Notes under the pieces: generated by a model
Seen by the model: the letters and a program-made list of their open reading frames with translations, nothing else
Told to the model about the DNA's origin: nothing
Database searches by the model: none
Position numbers and translations under genes: made by a program
Assembly (NCBI GenBank): GCA_017997825.1
Contig: JAGOEH010000207.1
Coordinates: 1-5,560, forward strand
Length of the DNA stretch: 5,560 nucleotides
Source: Candidatus Delongbacteria bacterium
GTDB taxonomy: Bacteria > JAGOEH01
Direction of reading: 5' to 3'
In this document: piece after piece, positions 5,546 to 5,560 of the stretch
How positions within the stretch are numbered: the stretch's first letter is position 1
How the letters are laid out: each line of letters starts with the position of its first letter

Positions 5546-5560
5546 AACCCCCACAAACAA

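Overview
The window is a bacterial fragment of roughly 48-50% G+C by eye. Every gene I can support lies on the minus strand, so transcription runs from high to low coordinates. I see no rRNA, tRNA, CRISPR array, insertion sequence or phage gene. The organism cannot be named. A LacI-type regulator, a GlgC resembling the cyanobacterial/plant type and a membrane-bound GT21/HpnI-like glycosyltransferase fit a free-living bacterium, probably Gram-negative.

Layout in the direction of transcription: (1) 5560-5426 is an A+T-rich leader with a run of 15 C (G on the coding strand), an imperfect inverted repeat and a plausible extended -10 promoter. (2) 5425-1969 is a tightly packed four-gene operon. 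It encodes an endonuclease/exonuclease/phosphatase (EEP) family hydrolase, a ceramide-glucosyltransferase-like GT21/HpnI membrane glycosyltransferase, glucose-1-phosphate adenylyltransferase (GlgC), and a divergent MurG/GT28-like GT-B glycosyltransferase. The junctions are a 2-base gap, an 11-base gap and an ATGA overlap, so the genes are almost certainly co-transcribed and partly translationally coupled. (3) 523-401 is a short intergenic region with no recognisable terminator. It carries a near-consensus sigma-70 promoter whose start region is covered by a perfect 16-bp palindrome. (4) 400-1 is the N-terminal third of a LacI-family repressor that runs off the window and probably binds that palindrome.

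Working together: GlgC makes ADP-glucose from ATP and glucose 1-phosphate. No glycogen synthase or branching enzyme is present here. Two glycosyltransferases and a hydrolase are present instead, one of the transferases being a membrane enzyme of a lipid-glycosylating family. The simplest reading is a glycolipid or surface-glycan module in which the ADP-glucose supply is built into the operon. The product and the sugar donors are inference. The lacI-type gene has its own promoter and may belong to a neighbouring sugar-use locus outside the window; I find no copy of its operator upstream of the four-gene operon.
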